Below are positions 29,934 to 38,961 of a stretch of DNA of 44,167 bases, one piece after another. Below the pieces are notes generated by a model. The model did not search any database. It was given only the letters and a program-made list of their open reading frames with translations, and was not told where the DNA came from. The first letter of the stretch is position 1. Every line of letters starts with the position of its first letter. Where the stretch lies: assembly GCA_026461505.1 (NCBI GenBank), contig JAPJMW010000054.1, forward strand, positions 1 through 44,167. Reading direction: 5' to 3'. This stretch comes from Beijerinckiaceae bacterium. Its GTDB lineage: Bacteria; Pseudomonadota; Alphaproteobacteria; Rhizobiales; Beijerinckiaceae. A program made the translations under genes and the position numbers.

Positions 29934-29948
29934 TTAACGGCTGCTTAA
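29934..29948 (-). promoter_or_regulatory. CtrA box upstream of ftsK
   Basis: The site reads TTAA-CGGCTGC-TTAA, a perfect TTAA-N7-TTAA. With the flanks it is a GGTTAA/TTAACC inverted repeat. A possible -10 (GATATT on the minus strand, 29909-29914) lies 19 bp beyond the proximal half-site, so that half-site would occupy the -35 position as at CtrA-activated promoters. Cell-cycle control of ftsK is inferred. Confidence 0.6.
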
Positions 29949-29965
29949 CCTTGCTCCTTTGGCAC

Positions 29966-29992
29966 AAAAAAAGACGGCCTTCGAGAAGGCCG
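29966..29992 (-). terminator. Rho-independent terminator of amtB
   Basis: On the minus strand a 7-bp stem CGGCCTT/AAGGCCG with a 4-nt loop (29975-29992) is followed by seven T (29966-29972). It lies about 60 bp after the amtB stop and ends the glnK-amtB transcript before the ftsK promoter. Confidence 0.85.
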
Positions 29993-30019
29993 CCAAGGTG
30001 CTTTTTGGGAGGAAACCAA

Positions 30020-30041
30020 CCGGGGGGCCGGAACCCCCCGG
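30020..30041 (-). repeat. GC-rich hairpin after amtB
   Basis: CCGGGGGG and CCCCCCGG form a perfect 8-bp stem around a 6-nt loop, 9 bp after the amtB stop. It has no T run and may stabilise the mRNA end upstream of the true terminator. Confidence 0.6.
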
Positions 30042-30049
30042 GTAGAGCA

Positions 30050-31519
30050 TCAGTTGTTGTACGCACGCTCGCCATGGCTTGCGATGTCGAGACCTTCGCG
30101 TTCCTGTTCAACTGGAACACGCAGACCAATGACAAGGTCCACAAGCTTGTAGAGGATCGCCGAGCCAACGCCGGACCACACCAAGGTGAGGCCAACGGCC
30201 TTTGCCTGCGTGATGACTTGAGTCAACATATCGTAAGGCGCTTCGGCTGCTGTGCCAGGGGTGAGGCTGTAATCGACCAGACCAACACCGCCGAGACCCT
30301 TCGACACCAACACACCGGTTGCAAGTGCTCCGAGGATACCGCCGACGCAGTGGACGCCGAAGACGTCGAGCGAGTCGTCGTAACCGAAGGCATTTTTAAC
30401 GGTCGAGCAGAAGAAGAAGCAGACGCCACCGGCCAGAAGGCCGAGAACGATCGAGCCCATTGGACCAGCATAACCAGAAGCTGGCGTAATGGCGACGAGA
30501 CCAGCAACGGCACCCGACACGAGGCCTAAGAGCGAAGGCTTGCCCTTGGCCATCCACTCAACAAACAACCAGGAAAGAGCGGCTGCTGCGGTGGCGACGA
30601 AGGTGTTGACGAAGGCGAGTGCCGTTGTGCCATTGGCTTCGAGGTTCGAGCCAGCATTGAAGCCGAACCAGCCAACCCAGAGGAGCGAAGCGCCAATCAT
30701 GGTCATCGTCAACGAGTGAGGAGCCATCAACTCTTTGCCATAGCCCGTACGCTTGCCGATCATGAGAGCACCAACCATGCCTGCAATACCGGCATTGATG
30801 TGAACAACCGTGCCGCCAGCGAAATCGAGCGCACCCCATTTGAACATCATGCCTGCATCAGCATTTACCGCATCAAGCGCAGCCTGTGCTGTGGCCTTTG
30901 TTGCATCGTCCGTTGCAGCAGCCAAAGCAGCAGCAGCATTGCCGATGGCGTCCGGGCCGCCCCAATACCAAACCATGTGGGCGATTGGGAAATAAATGAC
31001 CGTGACCCAAAGGACGATAAAGACGATGAGCGCCGAAAACTTCACGCGCTCAACAATCGAACCGATGATCAAAGCTGGCGTGATGCAAGCAAAGGTCATT
31101 TGGAAGGCCATGTAAACGAGCTCAGGAATGTAAACGCCATTCGAGAAGGTAGCAGCCGTTGCATCGGGTGTAACGCCGATGAGGAAGGCTTTCGAGAAGC
31201 CGCCAACGTAATCATTGAGGCCAGCACCATTGGTGAAAGCGAGCGAGTAACCATAGGCGACCCATAGAATGGCAACGATGGCCACAATCGCAAACACTTG
31301 GGCGAGAACCGAGAGCATGTTCTTGGTGCGTACAAGGCCGCCATAGAAGAGTGCAAGACCTGGTACCGACATCATCAAAACGAGCGCTGTCGAAATGAGC
31401 ATCCAGGCGGTGTCGCCCTTGTTTGGAACTGGAGCATCGGCGGCATAAGCCACCGTGCCAGCGAGTGCAGCAAGGGCTACGCCCCCGAGCACGGATTTGA
31501 TGGATTTGGAAATTGTCAT
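30050..31519 (-). CDS. amtB: Ammonium transporter AmtB
   Basis: AmtB takes up ammonium through a trimeric inner-membrane channel and is blocked by GlnK. The 489-aa protein has a signal peptide (cut near residue 27, AYAADAP), about eleven membrane segments, and the family signature DFAGGTVVHINAGIAG with its pore His. An Ala-rich loop of roughly 30 residues (about 190-220) before that signature is longer than in E. coli AmtB. It follows glnK by 24 bp and shares its sigma-54 promoter. Two hairpins mark its 3' end. Confidence 0.96.
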   Translation of the reverse strand: MTISKSIKSVLGGVALAALAGTVAYAADAPVPNKGDTAWMLISTALVLMMSVPGLALFYGGLVRTKNMLSVLAQVFAIVAIVAILWVAYGYSLAFTNGAGLNDYVGGFSKAFLIGVTPDATAATFSNGVYIPELVYMAFQMTFACITPALIIGSIVERVKFSALIVFIVLWVTVIYFPIAHMVWYWGGPDAIGNAAAALAAATDDATKATAQAALDAVNADAGMMFKWGALDFAGGTVVHINAGIAGMVGALMIGKRTGYGKELMAPHSLTMTMIGASLLWVGWFGFNAGSNLEANGTTALAFVNTFVATAAAALSWLFVEWMAKGKPSLLGLVSGAVAGLVAITPASGYAGPMGSIVLGLLAGGVCFFFCSTVKNAFGYDDSLDVFGVHCVGGILGALATGVLVSKGLGGVGLVDYSLTPGTAAEAPYDMLTQVITQAKAVGLTLVWSGVGSAILYKLVDLVIGLRVPVEQEREGLDIASHGERAYNN

Positions 31520-31543
31520 GAAACTATCCCCCTTATGACGGCG

Positions 31544-31969
<426 letters not shown>

Positions 31970-32033
31970 TCAGGGCGATTCGGAGCGAATCCGGGGCTCA
32001 CGCATCCAAACGTCGCACAACTATACGCCACAT

Positions 32034-32048
32034 GCCTAATTTTTAGGC
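32034..32048 (-). terminator. Small hairpin after the thioesterase gene
   Basis: GCCTAA and TTAGGC form a 6-bp stem with a 3-nt loop, 10 bp after the thioesterase stop. There is no clean T run after it, so it is a weak terminator candidate at best. Confidence 0.3.
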
Positions 32049-32057
32049 AAATCAATT

Positions 32058-32924
32058 TTAAGCGAGGTCGGGCCGGTGCCGAATGAGACCTTCTTGTGCA
32101 ACGGACGCAATCAGTTGGCCTTGGCGCGTAAAAATAGAACCTCGTGCAAAGCCGCGGGCGCCGCCTGTAAAGGGACTGTCTTGTGCATAGAGCAGCCATT
32201 CATCCGCGCGGAAGGGGCGGTGAAACCAGAGCGCATGATCAAGGCTTGCCGCTTGCACTTCGCGCTCAAAGACGGTTCGGCCATGGGCGACCAAGGTTGA
32301 ATCAAGCAGCGTCATGTCGGACGCATAGGCCAAGACGGCTTGGTGGATGGCAGGATCATCAGGCAAGGGACCTGTTGCGCGGATCCATACATTGAAGTGG
32401 GGCTCTAACGGCTCGCGGGACATATAGCGTTTGAATTCGACGGGACGGAGTTCGATGGGCCGCTCGCGCTCGAAATATTTTCGCACCGGATCCGGCATCA
32501 ATGGCATCACGCGCGCCCTGATGTCTTGTTCATTGGGTAAGTCATCGGGATCGGGCACGGACGGCATCGTGATATCGTGGCTAAATCCTTCTTCTTCGAC
32601 TTGAAACGAAGCGGAAAGGGTGAAAATCGGCTGGCCATGCTGAATGGCCTTTACCCGCCGCGTGGTGAAGCTTCGGCCATCGCGAATGCGCTCGACATCG
32701 TAAATGATCGGGATCTTTGGATCGCCTGCGAGCAGGAAATAGCCATGGAGGGAATGGGGCTTGCGTCCTTCCACCGTTCGGCTAGCAGCCACAAGAGCCT
32801 GACCGATCACTTGTCCGCCAAAGACACGTTGCCACCCTGCATCGGGGCTTTGGCCCCGGAATAGATTTTCTTCGAGCTTTTCAAGATCGAGGATGGTGAG
32901 CAAGTCTTTCACGGCAGAATGCAT
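32058..32924 (-). CDS. tesB: Acyl-CoA thioesterase II
   Basis: TesB hydrolyses acyl-CoA to free fatty acid and CoA. The 288-aa protein is a double hot-dog fold: the first half has FRGQSPDAGWQRVFGGQVIGQALVAA and HSLHGYFLLAGDP, and the second has LAYASDMTLLDSTL with the catalytic Asp, LDHALWFHRPF and GARGFARGSIFTRQGQLIASVAQEG with the catalytic Gln. ATG 32924 has a near-perfect AAGGAGA ribosome site 6 nt upstream; the frame is open further up to 32978. It is divergent from the UbiH-type gene. Confidence 0.95.
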   Translation of the reverse strand: MHSAVKDLLTILDLEKLEENLFRGQSPDAGWQRVFGGQVIGQALVAASRTVEGRKPHSLHGYFLLAGDPKIPIIYDVERIRDGRSFTTRRVKAIQHGQPIFTLSASFQVEEEGFSHDITMPSVPDPDDLPNEQDIRARVMPLMPDPVRKYFERERPIELRPVEFKRYMSREPLEPHFNVWIRATGPLPDDPAIHQAVLAYASDMTLLDSTLVAHGRTVFEREVQAASLDHALWFHRPFRADEWLLYAQDSPFTGGARGFARGSIFTRQGQLIASVAQEGLIRHRPDLA

Positions 32925-33054
32925 CGATATCTCCTTGGTATCTTCGCTATACTGGTTCAGATCGTGGCGATTTACCACCCTGAATAGATTGACGCATTGC
33001 GAGTTTGAGTGGCCGGGCGTAAGACCGGATCAGATCGCGTGGAAGGGATGCTCG

Positions 33055-34272
33055 ATGAAGCGTTTCGACATTGTCATTGCCGGAGGCGGCATAACGGGCT
33101 TAAGCCTCGCTTTGACGCTGAAACGCGTCTTGCGCGGTGCGCTTTCTGTTTGCCTGATTGAATCCCATGCAGGTCGGGATGATGATCGCGCCTTTGCCTT
33201 TTCAGCCGGATCGCGACGCTTGCTGCAAGCGCTAGGCGTTTGGGACGCGATCGAGCCAGACGCTCAGCCTATTCACGACATGGTGATCACCGATAGCCGA
33301 TTGGATGATCCGGTTCGTCCCGTATTTTTGACCTTTGGCGGCGAAGCAGCCCATGGTGAGTCCTTCGCGCATATGATCCCCGAACAGGCGGTGACAAACA
33401 GCCTGCAGGAGGCCATCCGGCATTCTGGCATCGAAATCTTCAAAGGCGAAGCGCTTCGCTCTAAACCCGAAGCAGGTGGGACAGTTGTAACCCTTGCAGA
33501 TGGAACAGTGATTAAAGCATCGCTTTTATTGGCGTGTGATGGCGCGAAATCACGACTTCGCGACGACGCCGGAATCGGTTGGATCCATTGGGCCTATAAA
33601 CAATCGGGCATCGTGGCGACGATTGGTATTGAGCGCGAGCATGGCGGGCGGGCTGAGGAACACTTTTTGCCGTCAGGGCCTTTTGCGGTTTTACCGCTGA
33701 CGGGCAATCGCTTCACAATGGTATGGACGGAAGCAACGGATCGCGTGCGGAGCCTTTTGGCACGCGATGATGTCGACTTGATCGAGGAGATCGAACGGCG
33801 CGTTGGTTTGCGCCTTGGAAATCTCAAACTTCTGAGCAAACCGCGCGCCTATCCGCTTGGGTTTGGCATTGCCCGCCGCTTCGGTGCGGAACGACTGGCT
33901 CTTATTGGGGATGCCGCCCATGTGATTCACCCCATCGCCGGTCAGGGGCTTAATCTCGGTTTGCGCGATGTGGCAGCTTTGGCTGAAATCATTGCCGATC
34001 ACGCAGCACTTGGGCTTGATGTGGGTGATGTATCGGTCATCGAGGCCTATGAACGGTCGCGCCGCGCCGATACGGTTTCGATGTCGTTGGTCACCGACGG
34101 CATGAACCGCCTGTTCTCGAATGACGCCATGCCGCTTCGTCTGATGCGCGACTTCGGCCTCGGTGTTGTGGATCGGATGCCACGGGTGAAGGGTCGATTG
34201 ATCCGCGAGGCGGCTGCGATTAACGGCCATATGCCGCGTTTGATGCGCGGCGAGACTTTGCCGGGCTTTTGA
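33055..34272 (+). CDS. FAD-dependent ubiquinone biosynthesis hydroxylase (UbiH/UbiF/COQ6 family)
   Basis: These flavoprotein monooxygenases hydroxylate the aromatic ring of ubiquinone precursors. The 405-aa protein has the FAD motif DIVIAGGGITGLSLAL (4-19), a central DGAKSRLRDDAGI motif, and the family signature ALIGDAAHVIHPIAGQGLNLGLRDVAAL near residues 282-305. ATG 33055 follows GGAAGGG by 7 nt; the frame is open upstream but conserved sequence begins here. Which ring position it modifies cannot be told by eye. Confidence 0.92.
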   Translation: MKRFDIVIAGGGITGLSLALTLKRVLRGALSVCLIESHAGRDDDRAFAFSAGSRRLLQALGVWDAIEPDAQPIHDMVITDSRLDDPVRPVFLTFGGEAAHGESFAHMIPEQAVTNSLQEAIRHSGIEIFKGEALRSKPEAGGTVVTLADGTVIKASLLLACDGAKSRLRDDAGIGWIHWAYKQSGIVATIGIEREHGGRAEEHFLPSGPFAVLPLTGNRFTMVWTEATDRVRSLLARDDVDLIEEIERRVGLRLGNLKLLSKPRAYPLGFGIARRFGAERLALIGDAAHVIHPIAGQGLNLGLRDVAALAEIIADHAALGLDVGDVSVIEAYERSRRADTVSMSLVTDGMNRLFSNDAMPLRLMRDFGLGVVDRMPRVKGRLIREAAAINGHMPRLMRGETLPGF

Positions 34273-34274
34273 GG

Positions 34275-34820
34275 TTAACCGCTCGGCCCGTCGAGCGCCG
34301 CCATAATGCGGGCGAGCGTGTGGTCTTTGATCCCGATCTTTTGCAATTCGGCGATGGTTGCGCGCACATAATCGGGATTATTGCCGGAAACGCCTACACC
34401 ATGGCGCACGCGCTCGACCAAATCCTCATGTGATAATTTTTTGGCGTATTGGGAATGGGTGCGGTCGGCGGTGAAGGCGGTGGCGTTCACGAGCCTGCCA
34501 TCGGATAGTCGCAAGCGGTGATGGGTTTCAAGATAAACCGATGTTACCTGTTCGCGCTCCCGCAAATAAGCGAGCGTTGCTTCGGCGTGCTGATCGGCCA
34601 CGCGAAACGCAATTCCCCGGCATGATCCACCTTTATCAAGGCCCAGTACAAGCCCCGGTCGTTCCACGCTGCCCCGGTGGTGAACGGAGAGAATGCATAA
34701 AGCGCGGTGATAGCCGTTCAATGTCGCCTGAATACGCTCTTGATACTCAAAGCCCGGCCGCCACATCAGGGATCCGTACCCGAATATCCAGAGATCGTTA
34801 TCTGTCGCGTGTGTCGCCAT
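34275..34820 (-). CDS. ChaC-family gamma-glutamylcyclotransferase
   Basis: ChaC proteins split glutathione to 5-oxoproline and Cys-Gly. The 181-aa protein has the N-terminal glutamate-binding loop FGYGSLMWRPGF (13-24), the CRGIAFRV strand, and the catalytic Glu in AYLREREQ near residue 89. The C-terminal helices carry SGNNPDYV. It is convergent with the UbiH-type gene, with 2 bp between the two stops. Confidence 0.9.
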   Translation of the reverse strand: MATHATDNDLWIFGYGSLMWRPGFEYQERIQATLNGYHRALCILSVHHRGSVERPGLVLGLDKGGSCRGIAFRVADQHAEATLAYLREREQVTSVYLETHHRLRLSDGRLVNATAFTADRTHSQYAKKLSHEDLVERVRHGVGVSGNNPDYVRATIAELQKIGIKDHTLARIMAALDGPSG

Positions 34821-34928
34821 AAAATCGACCTATCAGCGCGCGTTCGCGCTCGCAAGCGATGTTTCGATCTTGGCGTTTAAGGCGCGGCTGGGATAGATTG
34901 CTGAGATCCGCATCAGGAATACCCAATC

Positions 34929-35909
34929 GTGAACAATCTTTCGGTTTCATCGCCCAAAAAGCCCTCGCGGATCGGCCTTTATATCGTGCCGGGTTTTATT
35001 GGTGTTCTGGCGATTGCCGTCTCGATTTGGTGGGTTGCGGCCACCCGAATGGCCGATGCGGGGTTTGATCGCTGGCTCGCCAATGAAGCAAGTTTGGGTC
35101 GGCAATGGAGCTGCGCCTCGCGCTCGATGGCGGGCTTTCCTTTTCGGGCCGAATTGCGCTGCGACGGACTTTCAATGACGGCGGATAAAGGAGAACTTCG
35201 ATCGGCCTCCCTTGGCGGCTTTGTGGCGCTGGCTCAGATTTACGATCCAAAGCACGTGCTTGTTGATGTGAATGGTCCGCTAACCGCTCGAATAGCCAAT
35301 GGGCAAACCGCCTCGCTTTCATGGCAAGCCATGCGTTCAAGCCTGCATTTTGAAACATCGATCCGCGCGGATCGCGTATCGTGGGTTGTTGAGGATTTGG
35401 CGGTGGAATCGTCCAGTCCACCTGTGTCTGGCAAGCTCGGCCATGGCGAATTCCACATGCGGAAAATCGAGGGCGAGCCTAATGGGCCTTCGGATATCGA
35501 AATGGCGATCACCGCTTCGCGTGGCATCTTGCGGGATCTTCCGCCTGCCGCATCCTTTGATGCGCATCTCATCGCGAAAAAAGGCTGGCTGATGTCTGAA
35601 AATCCTGGCCTAACAGGCCTTGAAAACTGGCGAGCTTCCGGTGGTGAATTTGTTGTCGATCAATGGGTTATGAAACGCGGCGAGCAAGCGCTTGATCTTA
35701 AGGGCTCGGTCACGATCGATGAGGGTCATCGCCTCAATGGAAAAATCGATTTATCAGCATCGGGGCTCGGCGAGGCGCTGAAAGAATCGGGTCTTTCTAT
35801 TCTGAGCGGCTCCCTTGGCGCTGGAAATGTAAAATTACCCTTTATGCTCAACAAAGGCCGCTTGCTGATCGGCCCTTTGAAGATCGCCGAAATACCGCCG
35901 CTTTATTGA
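34929..35909 (+). CDS. DUF2125 domain protein, membrane-anchored
   Basis: This 326-aa protein has one N-terminal hydrophobic segment (about 17-37, IVPGFIGVLAIAVSIWWVAA), most likely an uncleaved anchor with a periplasmic body. The rest matches the DUF2125 pattern of alphaproteobacteria: CASRSMAGFPFRAELRCDGLSM near residue 60 and GSVTIDEGHRLNGKIDLSASGL near 255. Its function is unknown; repeated beta-strand patterns suggest an AsmA-like fold, which is inference. GTG 34929 is the start. The 3' end overlaps the convergent tyrC by 7 bp. Confidence 0.82.
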   Translation: MNNLSVSSPKKPSRIGLYIVPGFIGVLAIAVSIWWVAATRMADAGFDRWLANEASLGRQWSCASRSMAGFPFRAELRCDGLSMTADKGELRSASLGGFVALAQIYDPKHVLVDVNGPLTARIANGQTASLSWQAMRSSLHFETSIRADRVSWVVEDLAVESSSPPVSGKLGHGEFHMRKIEGEPNGPSDIEMAITASRGILRDLPPAASFDAHLIAKKGWLMSENPGLTGLENWRASGGEFVVDQWVMKRGEQALDLKGSVTIDEGHRLNGKIDLSASGLGEALKESGLSILSGSLGAGNVKLPFMLNKGRLLIGPLKIAEIPPLY

Positions 35910-36871
35910 GCGTTATTTTTGGGCTGCCGACCGAAATCGGGTGCAGCCGAATCTTGTCCGATTTCAATAATCGACCGTCTAATCGCGCGGGTGCGGGTGA
36001 AGTGATTGAATAGCGCTTCACCATCACCATAACGGATCGCGCGTTGGAGCGATGAGAGATCCTCGGTAAAGCGTCCGAGCATTTCAAGAACGGCATCTTT
36101 ATTGTTCAAAAACACATCGCGCCACATGGTCGGGTCGGATGCCGCGATGCGCGTGAAATCACGAAACCCACCGGCCGAGAATTTGATCACTTCCGATTGC
36201 GTAACCGCCTCAACATCAGCGGCTGTGCCCACAATATTATAGGCGATGAGATGCGGCAGATGGCTGGTGATTGCGAGCACCAAATCATGGTGGGCGGGGG
36301 ACATTTCTTCCACCATCGATCCCGCACCTTCCCAAAAGGCGCGTGTCTTGGCGATGGCTTCCGCCTCTTGGCCCTCAGGCGGGGTAAGGATGCACCAGCG
36401 GTTGAGGAATAGCGTCGGAAAGCCTGCATCCGGCCCGGATTGCTCGGTTCCCGCAACGGGATGCGCGGGAACAAAATGTACGCCTTCGGGGATAAAAGGC
36501 GCAATCTGCGCCACAATCGAGCCCTTAACCGAGCCGACATCGGAAATAATAGCGCCGGGCTTCAGACTGGCTTGCATGGCCTCCGCAACGCTTCCGCAGG
36601 CACCAACGGGCACGCATAAAATCACGCAATCGGCATCACGGACGCCTTCCGCAATATTGCTTGTTACCGTATCGGCCAGTTTGAGCTCTGAGACGCGTGC
36701 ACAGACCTCTTCCGAAGCATCGATCGCAACGATTTGGCGGGCGAGGTTCTTTTGCCGCGCGACGCGAGCGAGCGAAGAGCCGATAAGGCCCAAGCCAATC
36801 AGCGCAAGGCGATCAAAAACAGGCGTCGTAAGCGGTGGTCCCAAACGATCAGGCACGCGATGTATTCCCAC
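35903..36871 (-). CDS. tyrC: Prephenate/arogenate dehydrogenase (TyrA family)
   Basis: This enzyme oxidatively decarboxylates prephenate or arogenate toward tyrosine. The 322-aa protein has the NAD motif [18 protein letters not shown] (about 22-39), DVGSVKGSI, and the signature [18 protein letters not shown] with the catalytic His near residue 130. The start is GTG 36871, 23 bp inside hisC. It is the last gene of chorismate mutase-hisC-tyrC, which together cover chorismate to tyrosine. Cyclohexadienyl specificity is common in the group but not shown here. Confidence 0.93.
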   Translation of the reverse strand: MGIHRVPDRLGPPLTTPVFDRLALIGLGLIGSSLARVARQKNLARQIVAIDASEEVCARVSELKLADTVTSNIAEGVRDADCVILCVPVGACGSVAEAMQASLKPGAIISDVGSVKGSIVAQIAPFIPEGVHFVPAHPVAGTEQSGPDAGFPTLFLNRWCILTPPEGQEAEAIAKTRAFWEGAGSMVEEMSPAHHDLVLAITSHLPHLIAYNIVGTAADVEAVTQSEVIKFSAGGFRDFTRIAASDPTMWRDVFLNNKDAVLEMLGRFTEDLSSLQRAIRYGDGEALFNHFTRTRAIRRSIIEIGQDSAAPDFGRQPKNNAQ

Positions 36872-37967
36872 TCATAAACGCCGCAAGCGTTGTCACAACT
36901 TTACGGTTGGCTTCTTCCGGGCCAATCGTTAGACGCAGGCAATCGGGCAGGCCATAGGCACCGACCGCGCGCAGCACAAGACCGTGAGTGGATAAAAACG
37001 TATCCGCGTCTTTGGCTGTTTTGCCCGGTGTTTTCGGGAAATGCAGCAAGAGGAAATTACCCACGCTTGGTGTTACCCCAATGCCGAGCTTTTCGATTTC
37101 ATTTGTCAGCCAAGGAAGCCATTGATCATTGTGCGCCAACGCTTTTGCGAGATGCTCTTCGTCGTTTAACGCCGCAATGCCTGCCTCCAACGCAGGACCA
37201 TTAACGTTGAACGGACCACGGATGCGGTTTAGCGCGTCGATAATGCCAACGGGTCCATAGCACCAACCAAGGCGCAACATGGCCAGACCGTAAATTTTCG
37301 AAAACGTGCGCGTCATCACGACATTTTCGCTCGTCGCAACAAGCTCGATGCCAGAGGCATAATCATTGCGCCGCACATATTCGGCGTAAGCGGCGTCAAG
37401 CACCAAGACGACATGTTTGGGAAGGGCCGCGTGTAACCGCTTCACTTCGTCGAACGGAATATAGGTCCCCGTCGGATTGTTCGGATTTGCGAGATAGACA
37501 ATTTTTGTGCGCGGCGTCACTTTGGCCAGAATGGCATCGACATCGGTGGTGAGGTTTTTCTCCTCCGCCACAACCGGTACGCCACCCGCCGCCATGATGG
37601 CAATTTTGTAAACCAAAAAGCCATGCGTCGTGAAAATACCCTCGTCACCGGGGCCGATATAGGCACTGGTAATAAGCGAAAGCAGCTCATCCGAGCCCGA
37701 ACCGCAAACGATACGGGCGGGATCGAGGCCATAACGTGTGCCGATGGCTTCGCGTAATTTGGTCGATGAACCGTCCGGATAGAGCTCTAGTTTGTCGCTT
37801 AATGATCCGAACGCGGCAATGGCAGCGGGTGACGCGCCAAGCGGGGTCTCGTTGGAGGAAAGCTTATAGACTTTTACGCCCGGTGCTGCGGCGCTTTTAC
37901 CGGGCACATAGGCCTCGATATCAAGCACGCCTAGGCGGGGAACGGGGCGGTCAAGGGTCGTTGTCAT
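36849..37967 (-). CDS. hisC: Histidinol-phosphate/aromatic aminotransferase
   Basis: HisC is a PLP aminotransferase that acts on histidinol phosphate and often also on aromatic keto acids. The 372-aa fold-type I protein has the [12 protein letters not shown] start near residue 37, the [13 protein letters not shown] motif near 155, LDAAYAEYV, and the PLP lysine in [15 protein letters not shown] near 220. Its position between a chorismate mutase and tyrC suggests a role in tyrosine and phenylalanine transamination besides histidine synthesis. It follows the mutase by 5 bp. Confidence 0.93.
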   Translation of the reverse strand: MTTTLDRPVPRLGVLDIEAYVPGKSAAAPGVKVYKLSSNETPLGASPAAIAAFGSLSDKLELYPDGSSTKLREAIGTRYGLDPARIVCGSGSDELLSLITSAYIGPGDEGIFTTHGFLVYKIAIMAAGGVPVVAEEKNLTTDVDAILAKVTPRTKIVYLANPNNPTGTYIPFDEVKRLHAALPKHVVLVLDAAYAEYVRRNDYASGIELVATSENVVMTRTFSKIYGLAMLRLGWCYGPVGIIDALNRIRGPFNVNGPALEAGIAALNDEEHLAKALAHNDQWLPWLTNEIEKLGIGVTPSVGNFLLLHFPKTPGKTAKDADTFLSTHGLVLRAVGAYGLPDCLRLTIGPEEANRKVVTTLAAFMSGNTSRA

Positions 37968-37972
37968 CGGCG

Positions 37973-38794
37973 TTATTCCGGTTGGGAAAGATGAAAGCGT
38001 TGCGCGTGGCTGCCTATTTCGTACAGGTCAGAAACGGATAGGCCAAGGGTAGAAAAAATCGTTTTCAAACGGGCGGGATCCAATGTTCCCGGTGCCGATA
38101 GCAGCAAAGAGGCAAGATCATCGCGTGCGGAATGGGCTTCGATCGCAATGTCCTCTTTTGCAAGGGAAGCCGTGATATCGCCGCGCCATCGCTCGACTTG
38201 CGCCGCATAAAGGACCCGATCTCTGACGGCCGCATCGGCTAAAGGTTTCGAAATGACAAAAACCGGTGTCCCTGCGGGATGATCCGGCCGCTCGACAAAA
38301 GGTAGGCGAGCAATAATTTTCGGCGTGCCTTCCCCGACAAGACCCAGCCACCAAGGCCCGTCGGTTTGGACAGAGAAAATGCCGAGATCGCCTGCGGCTT
38401 GGCCGACCGCATGAATGACATCATCCGCCGTTGCATGCGTGTGGTAGGGTACCGTGAAGCCAAAATGAAACCGCGCGGTATCCCGCATGGGTGCATCGCC
38501 GACGGAAATGTCCGCGTGAACGGCATAGGGTGCCTGCACATAGGTGAAGGTCGAAATAATCACCCGCCAAATGCTTTCGACCGTATCAAACGGCAGCAAT
38601 CCGTGATGGCGTTCAGCCAAGGCGCGCATCATCGAGGCTTCGCGACCGGGGCGGAAGGCAGAGCCTGAATCAACGGTCTTTTTGACCTCGATCAGCGTAT
38701 CGATGATGGTGCCGCGCTCCATCAGCAGATCATGCATGGAAGCATCAATCCGGTCGATTTCTTGCCGCAAATCGGAAAGCGAAGGCAGGGCCAT
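37973..38794 (-). CDS. Chorismate mutase (AroQ) with a C-terminal extension
   Basis: The 273-aa protein has an N-terminal AroQ chorismate mutase domain (about 1-90: [34 protein letters not shown], then [17 protein letters not shown]) that turns chorismate to prephenate. The remaining ~180 residues do not carry the motifs of prephenate dehydratase that I would expect in a PheA fusion; they may be regulatory. ATG 38794 is preferred since it places the mutase helix at the N-terminus; the frame is open to 38869. It begins the operon with hisC and tyrC. Confidence 0.85.
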   Translation of the reverse strand: MALPSLSDLRQEIDRIDASMHDLLMERGTIIDTLIEVKKTVDSGSAFRPGREASMMRALAERHHGLLPFDTVESIWRVIISTFTYVQAPYAVHADISVGDAPMRDTARFHFGFTVPYHTHATADDVIHAVGQAAGDLGIFSVQTDGPWWLGLVGEGTPKIIARLPFVERPDHPAGTPVFVISKPLADAAVRDRVLYAAQVERWRGDITASLAKEDIAIEAHSARDDLASLLLSAPGTLDPARLKTIFSTLGLSVSDLYEIGSHAQRFHLSQPE

Positions 38795-38869
38795 GGCGAA
38801 GGTCCACATCGGGAACGAGATAAAACCGCAAGTGTCATAGAACGCGCTTTCAGGAAAGGCAAAGCCCAC

Positions 38870-38955
38870 CCTTGCGATGCGGCTATGAAAATATCGAAAG
38901 GTTCTTGATTAAGGTCTAAAAATTCGACATACAGAACGCAACCTGTCGAGAGTGG
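38870..38955 (+). promoter_or_regulatory. metX leader with an inverted repeat
   Basis: The gap between the chorismate mutase and metX genes contains GTTCT and AGAAC (about 38901 and 38932) as a wide inverted repeat, and AGGTT/AACCT can pair as an alternative. A TTGATT near 38905 could be a -35. I looked for the SAM-II riboswitch common before metX in this order and could not fit its conserved bases. Confidence 0.3.
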
Positions 38956-38961
38956 ATGAAC

